From CALOCV01 sp942491955 (lineage in GTDB: Bacteria > Chlamydiota > Chlamydiia > Chlamydiales > CALOCV01), in NCBI GenBank assembly GCA_942491955.1, contig CALOCV010000020.1:1-25951 (forward strand): 25,951 nt of DNA, read 5' to 3'. The notes under the pieces are model-generated. The model searched no databases. It was given only the letters and a program-made list of their open reading frames with translations, and had not been told where the DNA came from. Numbering within the stretch: position 1 is the stretch's first letter; every line of letters begins with the position of its first letter. The translations under genes were made by a program, and so were the position numbers. Of this stretch, positions 7,560 to 15,573 are shown in pieces.

Positions 7560-10106
7560 ATGTTCGACAAATTTACGAATCGCGCCAAACAGGTCATTAA
7601 GCTCGCAAAGAAAGAGGCTCAACGACTCAATCACAATTACTTAGGAACAGAACATGTCCTCCTTGGACTCCTCAAATTAGGGCAGGGCGTAGCGGTCAAC
7701 GTACTCAAAAATTTGAATATCGATTTCGAGACGGTCCGCGCAGAAGTAGAAAAAGTGGTCGGCTTTGGACCGGAAATTCAGGTCTACGGCGATCCAGCCC
7801 TGACAGGAAAAGTGAAAAAGGTTTTCGAATTTGCCAATGAAGAAGCCGCCAACCTCAACCACAACTATGTCGGGACAGAACATCTTCTTCTAGGACTTTT
7901 GCGACAAACCGACGGAGTAGCAGCACAAGTTTTGGAAAACCTCAATGTCAACCTCAAAGAGGTTCGAAAAGAGGTGCTAAAAGAATTAGAGACGTTCAAT
8001 TTGCAACTCCCTCCTATAGGAGGCCCTGCCCCTGGGACGCCACCGGGACAGCCAGGACGGCCAGGAGAAAAGGGACAAGGAGCGAGCTTGGATAAAATGC
8101 CCGCTCTCAAAGCTTATGGACACGATTTCACCGAGATGTGTCGCGAGGGGAAGCTCGATCCCGTCATCGGACGAACCGATGAGATTGAGCGCTTGATCAC
8201 GATCCTCTGCCGCCGAAGAAAAAATAATCCCGTTCTTGTCGGAGAAGCAGGTGTCGGGAAAACCGCCATTGTCGAAGGTCTAGCACAAGCGATTGTGAAA
8301 GGAGATGTTCCCGATATCTTGCGGAAAAAACGTCTCATCAACTTGGACTTGCCTCTCATGATCGCAGGAACGAAGTACCGTGGACAGTTTGAAGAGCGCA
8401 TCAAGGCGGTAATGGACGAAATCCGGAAGAACGGAAATATCCTCCTTTTTATCGACGAGCTTCATACGATCGTCGGGGCAGGTGCTGCAGAAGGAGCCAT
8501 TGATGCCTCGAACATATTAAAGCCATCTCTTTCGCGAGGAGAGATCCAATGCATCGGAGCAACGACCATTGATGAGTACCGAAAGCATATTGAAAAAGAT
8601 CCCGCCTTAGAACGTCGATTCCAACAAGTTGTCATTCGTCCCTCGACAGTGAGCGAGACGATCGAGATCTTGCGGGGGCTCCGTCCCGAATACGAAAAAC
8701 ACCATAAAGTTCTTTTCTCCGATGATGCTTTGCTAGAGGCAGCAGAATTGTCAGAAAGGTACATTACAGGGAGGTTTCAGCCCGACAAAGCGATCGACCT
8801 TCTCGATGAGGCAGGAGCTAAAGCACGTTTGGCAATGATGAGTCAACCACAAGACATCGGCAAGTTAGAAGCAGAGATTGAAGAGGCTCGTTTTAACAAG
8901 GATGAAGCCATTAATAAGCAAGAATATGAAAAAGCTGCCAAATTACGAGATACCGAGAAAAAACTTCGAGAAGAGCTTCAGAAAGCGAAACAAGAATGGG
9001 AACTGAATAAAGAAGAGCACGAGGTGATTGTCGATGGAGATGATGTTGCCTTGGTCATTGCTCATCAAACAGGAATTCCCATCCGCCGCTTGACAGAGGG
9101 AGAGACGCAAAAAATTCTTAAGATGGAAGAACATCTGAGAGACAGTATTATTGGGCAAGATGCCGCTTTGCATAGTGTATGCCGTGCGATTCGACGAAGC
9201 CGTGCCCATATCAAAGATCCCAATCGCCCCATTGGTGCTTTTCTTTTTCTCGGCCCTACCGGTGTGGGAAAGACGTTGTTGGCGCGTCTCCTTGCGCAAT
9301 ACATGTTTGGGGGAGAAGATGCATTGATCCAGGTCGATATGTCCGAATACATGGAAAAATTCGCTGTGAGTCGGATGACAGGGTCTCCTCCAGGATATGT
9401 CGGGCACGAAGAGGGAGGGCAGTTGACGGAAAGAGTGCGCGCTCGCCCTTATTCTGTCGTTTTGTTCGATGAGATCGAAAAAGCACATCCCGATGTCATG
9501 GATATTCTACTACAGATTTTGGAAGAGGGACGCTTAACCGACGCATTTGGTCGGAAGATCGATTTCCGCAATACCATTGTCGTCCTCACTTCGAATTTGG
9601 GAGCCGACTCGATCAAGAAGAGCTCAGAGGTGGGTTTTGGTGCCTTGACAGGAGGAGTGGGCGATGAAGAAATTAAGGAAAAAGTCTTAGAAAAGGCGAA
9701 AAAACAATTAAAACCTGAGTTTTTGAATCGGTTAGATGATCTGATTGTTTTTAAACGTCTCCTCCGTCCAGAGTTATTGAAAGTGATTGAAATTGAAGTC
9801 AAAAAAGTGCAAAAACGGTTGGAAAAACAAAATGTTTTCCTTACCCTTGATGAAAAAGCAAAGAGCTTTCTTGTCGAGAAAGGATTCGAGCCTGAAATGG
9901 GAGCACGCCCTCTGCGACGAGCCATTCAACTCTATGTTGAAGACCCTCTTGCTGATAAAATCTTGATGCATCCCGGCGAAGGAAGAAAAGCGCATGTGAC
10001 TGTAGAGAACGACGCTCTTGTCTTTGTCGACGATGAGATTTTTGCAACAGAAAAGGACTCTAAAGAGCCTGCTGAAATGGTCAATAGCGATTTGACTGAA
10101 GGATAA
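7560..10106 (+). CDS. clpC: ATP-dependent Clp protease ATP-binding subunit ClpC
   Basis: ClpC is a Hsp100 unfoldase that feeds proteins to the ClpP peptidase in the cytosol. At 848 residues it has the full family architecture. Two Clp-N repeats occupy roughly 1-150 (NHNYLGTEHVLLGLLK and NHNYVGTEHLLLGLLR). The first AAA+ module has Walker A GEAGVGKT near 228 and Walker B LLFIDELHT near 296. A UVR-type coiled coil follows (EYEKAAKLRDTEKKLREEL, near 453). The second AAA+ module has GPTGVGKT near 565 and VVLFDEIEKAH near 633, then the D2-small domain. The UVR segment marks it as ClpC rather than ClpA or ClpB. A Pro/Gly-rich linker (PPIGGPAPGTPPGQPGRP) separates the N-domain from the first ATPase. 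A poor AGAG element precedes the ATG. Synteny with chlamydial clpC supports the call. Confidence 0.97.
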   Translation: MFDKFTNRAKQVIKLAKKEAQRLNHNYLGTEHVLLGLLKLGQGVAVNVLKNLNIDFETVRAEVEKVVGFGPEIQVYGDPALTGKVKKVFEFANEEAANLNHNYVGTEHLLLGLLRQTDGVAAQVLENLNVNLKEVRKEVLKELETFNLQLPPIGGPAPGTPPGQPGRPGEKGQGASLDKMPALKAYGHDFTEMCREGKLDPVIGRTDEIERLITILCRRRKNNPVLVGEAGVGKTAIVEGLAQAIVKGDVPDILRKKRLINLDLPLMIAGTKYRGQFEERIKAVMDEIRKNGNILLFIDELHTIVGAGAAEGAIDASNILKPSLSRGEIQCIGATTIDEYRKHIEKDPALERRFQQVVIRPSTVSETIEILRGLRPEYEKHHKVLFSDDALLEAAELSERYITGRFQPDKAIDLLDEAGAKARLAMMSQPQDIGKLEAEIEEARFNKDEAINKQEYEKAAKLRDTEKKLREELQKAKQEWELNKEEHEVIVDGDDVALVIAHQTGIPIRRLTEGETQKILKMEEHLRDSIIGQDAALHSVCRAIRRSRAHIKDPNRPIGAFLFLGPTGVGKTLLARLLAQYMFGGEDALIQVDMSEYMEKFAVSRMTGSPPGYVGHEEGGQLTERVRARPYSVVLFDEIEKAHPDVMDILLQILEEGRLTDAFGRKIDFRNTIVVLTSNLGADSIKKSSEVGFGALTGGVGDEEIKEKVLEKAKKQLKPEFLNRLDDLIVFKRLLRPELLKVIEIEVKKVQKRLEKQNVFLTLDEKAKSFLVEKGFEPEMGARPLRRAIQLYVEDPLADKILMHPGEGRKAHVTVENDALVFVDDEIFATEKDSKEPAEMVNSDLTEG

Positions 10107-10194
10107 CATCCGTATGATCCCTTGTACGACATCTCCCATTCGTCCTTTCTATTTATCATGTACCCCTTTTTGTGTCTGGAAGACTGGAGACAAG

Positions 10195-11355
10195 ATGTCG
10201 CTCGGATCTGCTCAAAACCACAAAAAAGGGGATCGGTTTTTCCGGAAAACCGTGGAAGGATTGAGAGCGCTCTCCAAACAAATCGAGAACCATCGCTTTT
10301 CTTTAGCAGTAATGACAAAGGGGGAAGTTGTTTTTCTCAAACAACAAATCGAACATCAATACAAGAAAGCAGAAAAAGAGCATCACGAAGCTTTGCAGCG
10401 TAGCTCTCGTCTCATGCGCTTTGTACAACGAGTCATCGATGCTGTAGCCCTGTTCTTCCACTTGCGCCCTGACGAGCAAAAAATTTACCAGACACTGATC
10501 CAGTGTTTGGATCAGAACATCTATGCGCGAATAGGGAAAGTGTTTGCCCTCGATGTTTTGCATGATATTAGTAGGGAACAGTTAGTACATCAAATCACAG
10601 AACGGAAACTCCGAATCCTCGCTTTGCTTCATTCAACGGGTCATCTAGGCAGCGATCCGATCGATGAGAATGGGGATTCATTGCTTCATCTTGCCGCTCG
10701 CATTGGCGATATCGCGTATATTCATTGTTCACCCATCTCTTTGTCAAAGAATCAAGAGGGCAAAGACCCTATAGATCTGGCTTTGGAGGAAGCTAATTAC
10801 TCCGTATTGACTGCGTTTTTAAATCGAGGTTATACCCTTACCGATCAACAAAAAGAAGTGGTATTGAAGAAGGGACAAAAGGGATCGTCGTGGTTAGTGC
10901 ATTGTTTAAAAAATAATGCTGCGAAAGGAATCGAATACCTCACCTCTCTCAAAAAAGAAAGCATTTCTGATTGTTTGGTAGAGAGTTGTATGAGTGGATA
11001 CTCTTCTGCTCTTTATACCATGCTTTGTTCGAGCCAACTGTCGCCGCATATCTCCACCTTTTCTTTTGCAAAGAAATTTGACCACACTTTGAATACGCCC
11101 ATTCATCAGTTTTGTCAAGCTTTAGGAAAAAAGGGATACCTAGAAACCGCGGATCTTCACGCGTTGTATGCCATAGCCAAGCATCAGTCGAAGGGAAAAA
11201 CCAATCTCTCATCCACCGACGCAAAAAACTATCTAAAAGCTGATCCAGAATCGGGAGATAATTTGCTAGATGCTAATGGAAAATTCCCGACCGATTACCT
11301 TCCTGAAGGTTTTGACCATACTTGGAAGGGGTATTTTTTAGCTTTTTTGCAGTGA
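10195..11355 (+). CDS. ankyrin-repeat-like hypothetical protein
   Basis: The product is about 386 residues from the ATG at 10195, chosen because GGAG stands five bases upstream; an in-frame ATG at 10114 would add 27 unconvincing residues. The N-terminal ~130 residues are basic and helical. The middle has an ankyrin-like hairpin, DENGDSLLHLAARIGD, followed by a degenerate unit NQEGKDPIDLALEEANYSVL; a late DANGKFPTDYLP may be a third. The rest of the repeat region is too diverged for me to count. There is no signal peptide. Ankyrin proteins in intracellular bacteria are often effectors, but location next to clpC gives no proof of that. Its last 18 bases overlap the convergent HTH-ptsN gene. Confidence 0.65.
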   Translation: MSLGSAQNHKKGDRFFRKTVEGLRALSKQIENHRFSLAVMTKGEVVFLKQQIEHQYKKAEKEHHEALQRSSRLMRFVQRVIDAVALFFHLRPDEQKIYQTLIQCLDQNIYARIGKVFALDVLHDISREQLVHQITERKLRILALLHSTGHLGSDPIDENGDSLLHLAARIGDIAYIHCSPISLSKNQEGKDPIDLALEEANYSVLTAFLNRGYTLTDQQKEVVLKKGQKGSSWLVHCLKNNAAKGIEYLTSLKKESISDCLVESCMSGYSSALYTMLCSSQLSPHISTFSFAKKFDHTLNTPIHQFCQALGKKGYLETADLHALYAIAKHQSKGKTNLSSTDAKNYLKADPESGDNLLDANGKFPTDYLPEGFDHTWKGYFLAFLQ

Positions 11356-12066
11356 AACAAGGGAACTTTCCCATTGGCGGATCGTTTCCAAAAGCTCTTC
11401 TTTCTCAGGTCTCTTCTGTAAAAAAGAGACCATCTCGGGCTGGCTGCTCAGGTGAGCGATTTTTGCTAATAGATGGAGATGGCTTTTGTCCTCTGAAGCA
11501 AAGAGGAAAAAGAGGGTGTGGACGGGCTGTCCGTCAAGCGCTCCATAAGAAATAGGGACTTCGGGAAACACGACACTAATCACATCATACGGCTTGTTTA
11601 AAAGGAAATCGCGTGCGTGAGGAATGGCAATTCCATTAGCAAGTGCAGTAGGCATGAGATTTTCACGATCCAAGATGAGCTCGGAGAGGACATCGGCATC
11701 GAGATCAAGAACGGAAGCCATCCGTTGCATCGTTGCTCGAAAAATGGCTTCTTTCGAAGTGCCGGCAATATCTTTGTACACACATCCTTTACTCAAAGTG
11801 CGATAGAGACTGAAGGGCCTCATTCCCCAACGCGGCTTTTTGGTTTGAGAGCCATTTTCTTCTATTTCGTGCGAAAAATTTGCAGAAGCTCCGCTTTTTT
11901 CGTTGATATTTCTTTTCATCATCCAAGCCTCGATCTCATCGCGACTGAAACGCCAGTCTTCATGAATGCGATAACCTGGAATGACCCCCTCATGGAGCCA
12001 TTTTTGGATTGTTGATTCGTTCACGTTCAACAAATCAGCAACATCTTGTATATTCAGATCCATCAT
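11338..12066 (-). CDS. PTS EIIA (PtsN-like) with N-terminal MerR-type helix-turn-helix
   Basis: Residues 3-53 form an excisionase/MerR-like DNA-binding fold (LNIQDVADLLNVNESTIQKW, then WRFSRDEIEAW). After a linker of about 45 residues comes a fructose/nitrogen-type EIIA domain with the phosphorylatable histidine in GIAIPHAR (His150). This combination is typical of Chlamydiae, where one of two ptsN genes carries the DNA-binding part. The protein may be a phosphorylation-controlled transcription regulator; the target is unknown. It is the last gene of the accD-dut-ptsN operon and follows the plain ptsN with a 35-base gap. A GGAGG lies upstream of tandem ATG codons (12066 and 12063). Confidence 0.9.
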   Translation of the reverse strand: MMDLNIQDVADLLNVNESTIQKWLHEGVIPGYRIHEDWRFSRDEIEAWMMKRNINEKSGASANFSHEIEENGSQTKKPRWGMRPFSLYRTLSKGCVYKDIAGTSKEAIFRATMQRMASVLDLDADVLSELILDRENLMPTALANGIAIPHARDFLLNKPYDVISVVFPEVPISYGALDGQPVHTLFFLFASEDKSHLHLLAKIAHLSSQPEMVSFLQKRPEKEELLETIRQWESSLVSLQKS

Positions 12067-12101
12067 ATTTGACTTTCCCTCCTTGCAGGTTGGTCGACAA
12101 C

Positions 12102-12545
12102 TTACAGTGCTAAAAGTTGCATGATCTCTTCCGTTGAAGAGAGATTGATCATTTTCTTTCTTTTTTCCTCATCTTTGATCACCTCTGTGAGCGTGGAAAG
12201 GATGCGCAAATACTCGGTTTGCTTGTCATCAGGACCGCCGATCATAAAGATAATCCGTATGGGAGCGTTGTCTAATGCATTCCAGTCAATTCCTCTTTCC
12301 AGGCGGGCAAGAGCGATAAAAAAATTTTCATATTCTGGGAGCTTTGCATGAGGGATCGCAACGCCCATTCCAATCCCTGTCGAAACAATTTTCTCTCGGT
12401 TCAAAAGAGCTTGACGGAAAGCTTCTTTGTCCTCCAATTTGCCAGCGAGGTGGAGTGCGTCCACCATTTCTCCAATGGCTTCATCGCGATTGGCTACATC
12501 GAGATGAAGAACCAATGCTGGATCTAGATATTTTGCGATATTCAT
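12102..12545 (-). CDS. ptsN: PTS IIA-like nitrogen-regulatory protein PtsN
   Basis: This is a stand-alone EIIA of about 147 residues. The phosphorylation site is His66 in GVAIPHAKLP. MNIAKYLDPALVLHL at the start and ILSTLTEVIKDEEKR near the end are typical of the EIIA-Ntr fold. The frame is open much further upstream, but the start at 12545 is taken because the family begins there and the upstream part lies inside dut in another frame. Only seven bases separate it from the dut stop, so translation may be coupled. In bacteria without sugar permeases this protein acts as a phosphorelay regulator; no transporter subunit is seen in this window. Confidence 0.92.
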   Translation of the reverse strand: MNIAKYLDPALVLHLDVANRDEAIGEMVDALHLAGKLEDKEAFRQALLNREKIVSTGIGMGVAIPHAKLPEYENFFIALARLERGIDWNALDNAPIRIIFMIGGPDDKQTEYLRILSTLTEVIKDEEKRKKMINLSSTEEIMQLLAL

Positions 12546-12552
12546 CGTTGCC

Positions 12553-13017
12553 TCAATGGAGACCAGTATGACCAAATCCGCCACTACCTCGTGTCGTTGT
12601 TGATAAGGATCCCTCTTCAAGTCGAAGAAAAGACGCTTGTACAACAGGCGCGACAACGAGTTGAGCAATGCGCATGTCGGGCTCAATAATAAAAGGTTGC
12701 TTGCCGTGGTTAATGACAATGATTCCAAGCTCTCCGCGATAATCCGAATCAATGGTTCCAGGAGTGTTTAAAACCGTAATCGAATGTTTGTGAGCTAAAC
12801 CACTGCGGGGACGTACCTGGATTTCATATCCCTCAGGAATTTGGAAGTAAAGTCCTGTTGGAACGCAATACGACTCTCCAGGAAGCAGGGGGTGAGGAGA
12901 CGTGAGATGGGCACGCACATCGGCTCCTGAAGATCCCGCTGAGGAATACGAAGGAAGAGGGCGTTTTTCTTCTTCTGTTTGGACCCAAATAATAACGCGG
13001 GGGGAAGATGAGGACAT
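12553..13017 (-). CDS. dut: dUTP diphosphatase
   Basis: The enzyme hydrolyses dUTP to dUMP and diphosphate, keeping uracil out of DNA and supplying dUMP for thymidylate synthesis. All five motifs of the trimeric family are present in 154 residues: AGSSGADVRA (motif 1), RPRSGLAHKH (2), NTPGTIDSDYRGELG (3, with the catalytic Asp and Tyr), RIAQLVVAPV (4) and the Gly-rich RGSGGFGHTG (5) near the C-terminus that closes over the substrate. It lies 22 bases after accD and seven bases before ptsN, in the order known from Chlamydia. Confidence 0.97.
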   Translation of the reverse strand: MSSSSPRVIIWVQTEEEKRPLPSYSSAGSSGADVRAHLTSPHPLLPGESYCVPTGLYFQIPEGYEIQVRPRSGLAHKHSITVLNTPGTIDSDYRGELGIIVINHGKQPFIIEPDMRIAQLVVAPVVQASFLRLEEGSLSTTTRGSGGFGHTGLH

Positions 13018-13039
13018 AAGCTGACTATTTACGTTTGTG

Positions 13040-13963
13040 TTACAAAGGAAGAGAGTGGATTTTATTCACACGTCTCTTTGGTTTCCCTTCATCAAAAGAA
13101 GGAGATTCCAATTCGATATTGCCATTTCCCTGTAAATAGCGCAATAAAGTCGCGACCTTTTCCTTGAGTGCCGAGCGTTCGACAATCGCATCAATCATCC
13201 CATGTTCGAGGAGAAATTCTGACTTTTGCGCTTTTTCCGGGAGTTTGTGACCTATGGTTTGTTCAAGAACGCGGGGACCTGTAAAACAAATGAGAGCCTT
13301 GGGTTCGGCAAGGATGATATCTCCTAAAGCGGCAAAAGAGGCAATGACACCTCCCGTCGTGGGGTTGGTCAAGATAGAGATATAGGGGAGGCCTTGTTCG
13401 TGTAATTTTGCGAGGGCCGCCGATGTTTTGGCCATTTGCATTAAGGAGAGTATAGACTCTTGCATGCGGGCTCCGCCTGATGCGGAAACAACAATAAGGG
13501 GAAGAGAATGAGAGAGAGCATATTCCATTAAACAGGTGAGGCGCTCGCCAACAACCGATCCCATCGAGCCGCCCATAAACGCAAAATTCATCACGCCAAG
13601 AGCAACAGGAAGTCCTTCAACAGTGGCTTTCCCGACGATGATCGCTTCATCAGCGCCCGTTTTCTTTTTGGCTTTTTCAAGACGCGTTGTATAGCTTTCC
13701 GTGTCATAAAAATGGAGAGGATCATAGGATTGGAGGTACGTGAATAAAGGAGTAAAAGAATTTTCGTCGGTAAGAAGGTGGATGCGATCTTCTGCAGAAA
13801 AGCGGTAGTGGTATTGGCAATTGGGACAGCAGTGGAGATTTTTTTCGAGTTCGTTCACATGGATCAGTTTTTGGCATTCGGTACATTTGAGCCAACCGCT
13901 GAAACCATCCCTTTTTGTCGTTTGGACTTTGATTTTGGGCTTATTTCCTTGAAAAAGACCCAT
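13040..13963 (-). CDS. accD: acetyl-CoA carboxylase carboxyltransferase subunit beta
   Basis: AccD with AccA forms the carboxyltransferase that makes malonyl-CoA, the first committed step of fatty acid synthesis in the cytosol. The N-terminal zinc ribbon has Cys27, Cys30, Cys46 and Cys49 (KCTECQKLI and CCPNC). The crotonase-like domain shows SASGGARMQE, NPTTGGVIASFA and GPRVLEQTIG. Length (307 residues) is near the family norm. A GGGGG element about five bases before the ATG supports the start. It is the first gene of the minus-strand operon accD-dut-ptsN-ptsN(HTH). accA is not in this window. Confidence 0.97.
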   Translation of the reverse strand: MGLFQGNKPKIKVQTTKRDGFSGWLKCTECQKLIHVNELEKNLHCCPNCQYHYRFSAEDRIHLLTDENSFTPLFTYLQSYDPLHFYDTESYTTRLEKAKKKTGADEAIIVGKATVEGLPVALGVMNFAFMGGSMGSVVGERLTCLMEYALSHSLPLIVVSASGGARMQESILSLMQMAKTSAALAKLHEQGLPYISILTNPTTGGVIASFAALGDIILAEPKALICFTGPRVLEQTIGHKLPEKAQKSEFLLEHGMIDAIVERSALKEKVATLLRYLQGNGNIELESPSFDEGKPKRRVNKIHSLPL

Positions 13964-13993
13964 TTATTCCCCCCTTGTAAAAGAAGAAACTGT

Positions 13994-14039
13994 ATTGTAG
14001 AGAAAAAACCCTTATGCAAAAGTGTTTTCTAGGTACAAT
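13994..14039. promoter_or_regulatory. possible divergent promoters between accD and the PhyH-like gene
   Basis: The 114-base gap between two divergent genes holds two TACAAT-type -10 boxes, one on each strand: minus strand at 13999-13994 (upstream of accD) and plus strand at 14034-14039 (38 bases before the ATG at 14078). The matching -35 elements are weak (CTTTTG on the minus strand, CTTATG on the plus strand, each 17 bases away). Confidence 0.35.
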
Positions 14040-14077
14040 GGTCCGGTTATCCAAAATTTTACCCTCTTCATTAAGCC

Positions 14078-14746
14078 ATGTTGTACGCATTAGACGCGGA
14101 AGCGCAAAGACTTTTTTACCACAACGGTTGTGTCGAATTGGAAGGAATTTTTTCCGATGAAAAAATCGAGGCTTTTTCTCAAGCCATCTCGCTAATCATT
14201 CAAAAAAAAAGAACCCGGAAGTTTCTCTCTCCTTTTGAACGCCTCAATGATATCTTTATGCATGGAAGAGATCTTTGGCGAGACGAAGAAGACATTGCAC
14301 GTATCGTCTGTCAGAAGTCTCTGGCAAAGATCGCAGCAGAGTTATTCGATCAAAAAATGGTTCGGTTGGGTTATGATCAGTTTTTCCCCAAACCGGTTGA
14401 AGAACGATCTTTACCACATACCCCTTACGAACAACTCATCTCTTCACCGCGCACTCTTTCCCAAATAAGCCCTATACAAAACACTTTGGGAGGCTGGTTG
14501 ATTGCCCTAAGCGAGCCGGCAAGTGAAACGGGCCTTAAAAAGGGGAACACTCTCTGTTTTCATGCCGATTTCCCTCTTTCTTTATCCCTTTTCGAACAAG
14601 ATCTCTTTCTTATCGCCTATTGCGAAAGAAAATCGTTCTACACCGAGCAACCCAATGATCCCCTCACACACCAACTCAAAAGTCAGGGGTACCATTTTGG
14701 GGAGTACCTTCGCGATGCACAACACCCTCTTATATACCGGAAATAG
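14078..14746 (+). CDS. hypothetical protein, weakly PhyH (phytanoyl-CoA dioxygenase)-like
   Basis: The 222-residue product opens with FYHNGCVELEGIFSDEKIEAF, which resembles the start of phytanoyl-CoA dioxygenase-like proteins (a G-x-x-x-x-x-G-h-h-s segment before a helix). LGGWLIALSEPASETGLKKG near 156-175 resembles the strand pair before the substrate loop in that family. A HAD triplet near residue 181 lies in the wrong place to be the usual iron-binding HxD, so a catalytic role is doubtful. No membrane segment or signal peptide is seen. The stop is four bases before the start of the lipoate ligase-like gene, so the two are very likely one operon. Treat the fold as a guess. Confidence 0.6.
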   Translation: MLYALDAEAQRLFYHNGCVELEGIFSDEKIEAFSQAISLIIQKKRTRKFLSPFERLNDIFMHGRDLWRDEEDIARIVCQKSLAKIAAELFDQKMVRLGYDQFFPKPVEERSLPHTPYEQLISSPRTLSQISPIQNTLGGWLIALSEPASETGLKKGNTLCFHADFPLSLSLFEQDLFLIAYCERKSFYTEQPNDPLTHQLKSQGYHFGEYLRDAQHPLIYRK

Positions 14747-14750
14747 GTAA

Positions 14751-15419
14751 ATGATCGTTGTTGATAGTGGAATTGCTTCTGCCAAAGAGCAGATGGCGAT
14801 CGATCGCCATCTGCTTGAGACGATGGGTACCAATACCCCCTGCATCCTCCGGTTTTATTCTTGGAAAGTCGCGACATTAACACACGGCCTTTTTGTCGAC
14901 CCATCCCATCTTCTTTCCGAGCAGAGCCTCGCTCAGTGGAATATTGAAACCGCCAAACGACCGACAGCGGGCGGTATTTCCTTTCATTTCAACGATTTTC
15001 CTTTTTCCCTTATTCTTCCCCGCACGATTCCCCTTGTTGAACAAAAGCCTGATGAGATCTATCACTACATTCACTCTCTTGTTCTTCTCGCACTGCAAAA
15101 GACCTTTCCCAAAGAGACCTTCTCCTTTGTTCTAGTAAAACAAAAACCGGAAAATACCTCTTTCTGCCTAGCCTCTCCTGTACCGTATGATATCGCATAC
15201 AAAGGGGAGAAAATCGCTGGGGGAGCGCTCCGCCGAACAAAAAAAGGATTGCTCTACCAAGGCTTCATTCGCCGACACCCCTTCCCCCCTCTTTTCCTAG
15301 ATAAGGTCGCCCACCCCCCCTTAAACAGCACGCCTCCTCTATCCGCCAGCAACGTGGATTGGGAACTTTTCAAAACACATTTGGCTCACATTCTTACGAA
15401 AAATCATCTATTCCGTTAA
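14751..15419 (+). CDS. lplA: lipoate-protein ligase A family protein
   Basis: The family attaches lipoate (through lipoyl-AMP) or transfers octanoyl/lipoyl groups to a lysine on carrier domains such as GcsH or E2 subunits. In 222 residues it shows the ligase-type lipoate-binding loop KRPTAGGISFH (normally RRxxGGG) and the lysine motif YDIAYKGEKIAGGALRRTKK, followed by LLYQG. It lacks an extended C-terminal domain, like the short chlamydial LplA paralogue. AGG stands four bases before the ATG, and the upstream gene ends four bases away. GcsH, a likely acceptor, lies 3.1 kb downstream on the same strand, which parallels Chlamydia gene order. Exact activity (ligase or transferase) cannot be read from sequence. 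Confidence 0.85.
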   Translation: MIVVDSGIASAKEQMAIDRHLLETMGTNTPCILRFYSWKVATLTHGLFVDPSHLLSEQSLAQWNIETAKRPTAGGISFHFNDFPFSLILPRTIPLVEQKPDEIYHYIHSLVLLALQKTFPKETFSFVLVKQKPENTSFCLASPVPYDIAYKGEKIAGGALRRTKKGLLYQGFIRRHPFPPLFLDKVAHPPLNSTPPLSASNVDWELFKTHLAHILTKNHLFR

Positions 15420-15435
15420 ATCTCCTTCGAGGCAT

Positions 15436-15496
15436 TTGGGGTCAGCCCACATTCGGACATTTGAAACCAATGTCCGAATGTCAGGCCTGACCCCAA
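15436..15496. repeat. 61-base palindromic element (REP/MITE-like)
   Basis: The left arm 15436-15461 and right arm 15469-15496 are inverted copies (ttggggtcag...attcggacatt against aatgtccgaatg...ctgaccccaa), with a seven-base loop tgaaacc and a two-base bulge. It lies 16 bases after the lplA stop. The hairpin could end transcription, although no T-run follows. The 'ttggggtcag' ends recall REP-like elements moved by Y1 transposases; that is inference. Confidence 0.75.
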
Positions 15497-15573
15497 TCCA
15501 CGTTATATATCGTTTCAAAAAGAACCAAAATTTGCTATGATGGACTCTCTCTTTAGCAAGTAAGGTTTGCACT

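Noticed and set aside
7415..7600. Plus-strand frame of 61 residues running into clpC
   Set aside because: It overlaps the clpC start in another frame, has no ribosome binding site and a low-complexity basic content.
12546..12752. Extended N-terminus for the stand-alone PtsN
   Set aside because: The 69 extra residues lie within the dut coding sequence in another frame and do not fit the EIIA fold.
13040..13963. Transfer RNA or other RNA genes in the core block
   Set aside because: I looked for cloverleaf-like GTTCGA...C arms in the intergenic gaps of the window and found none that folded convincingly.
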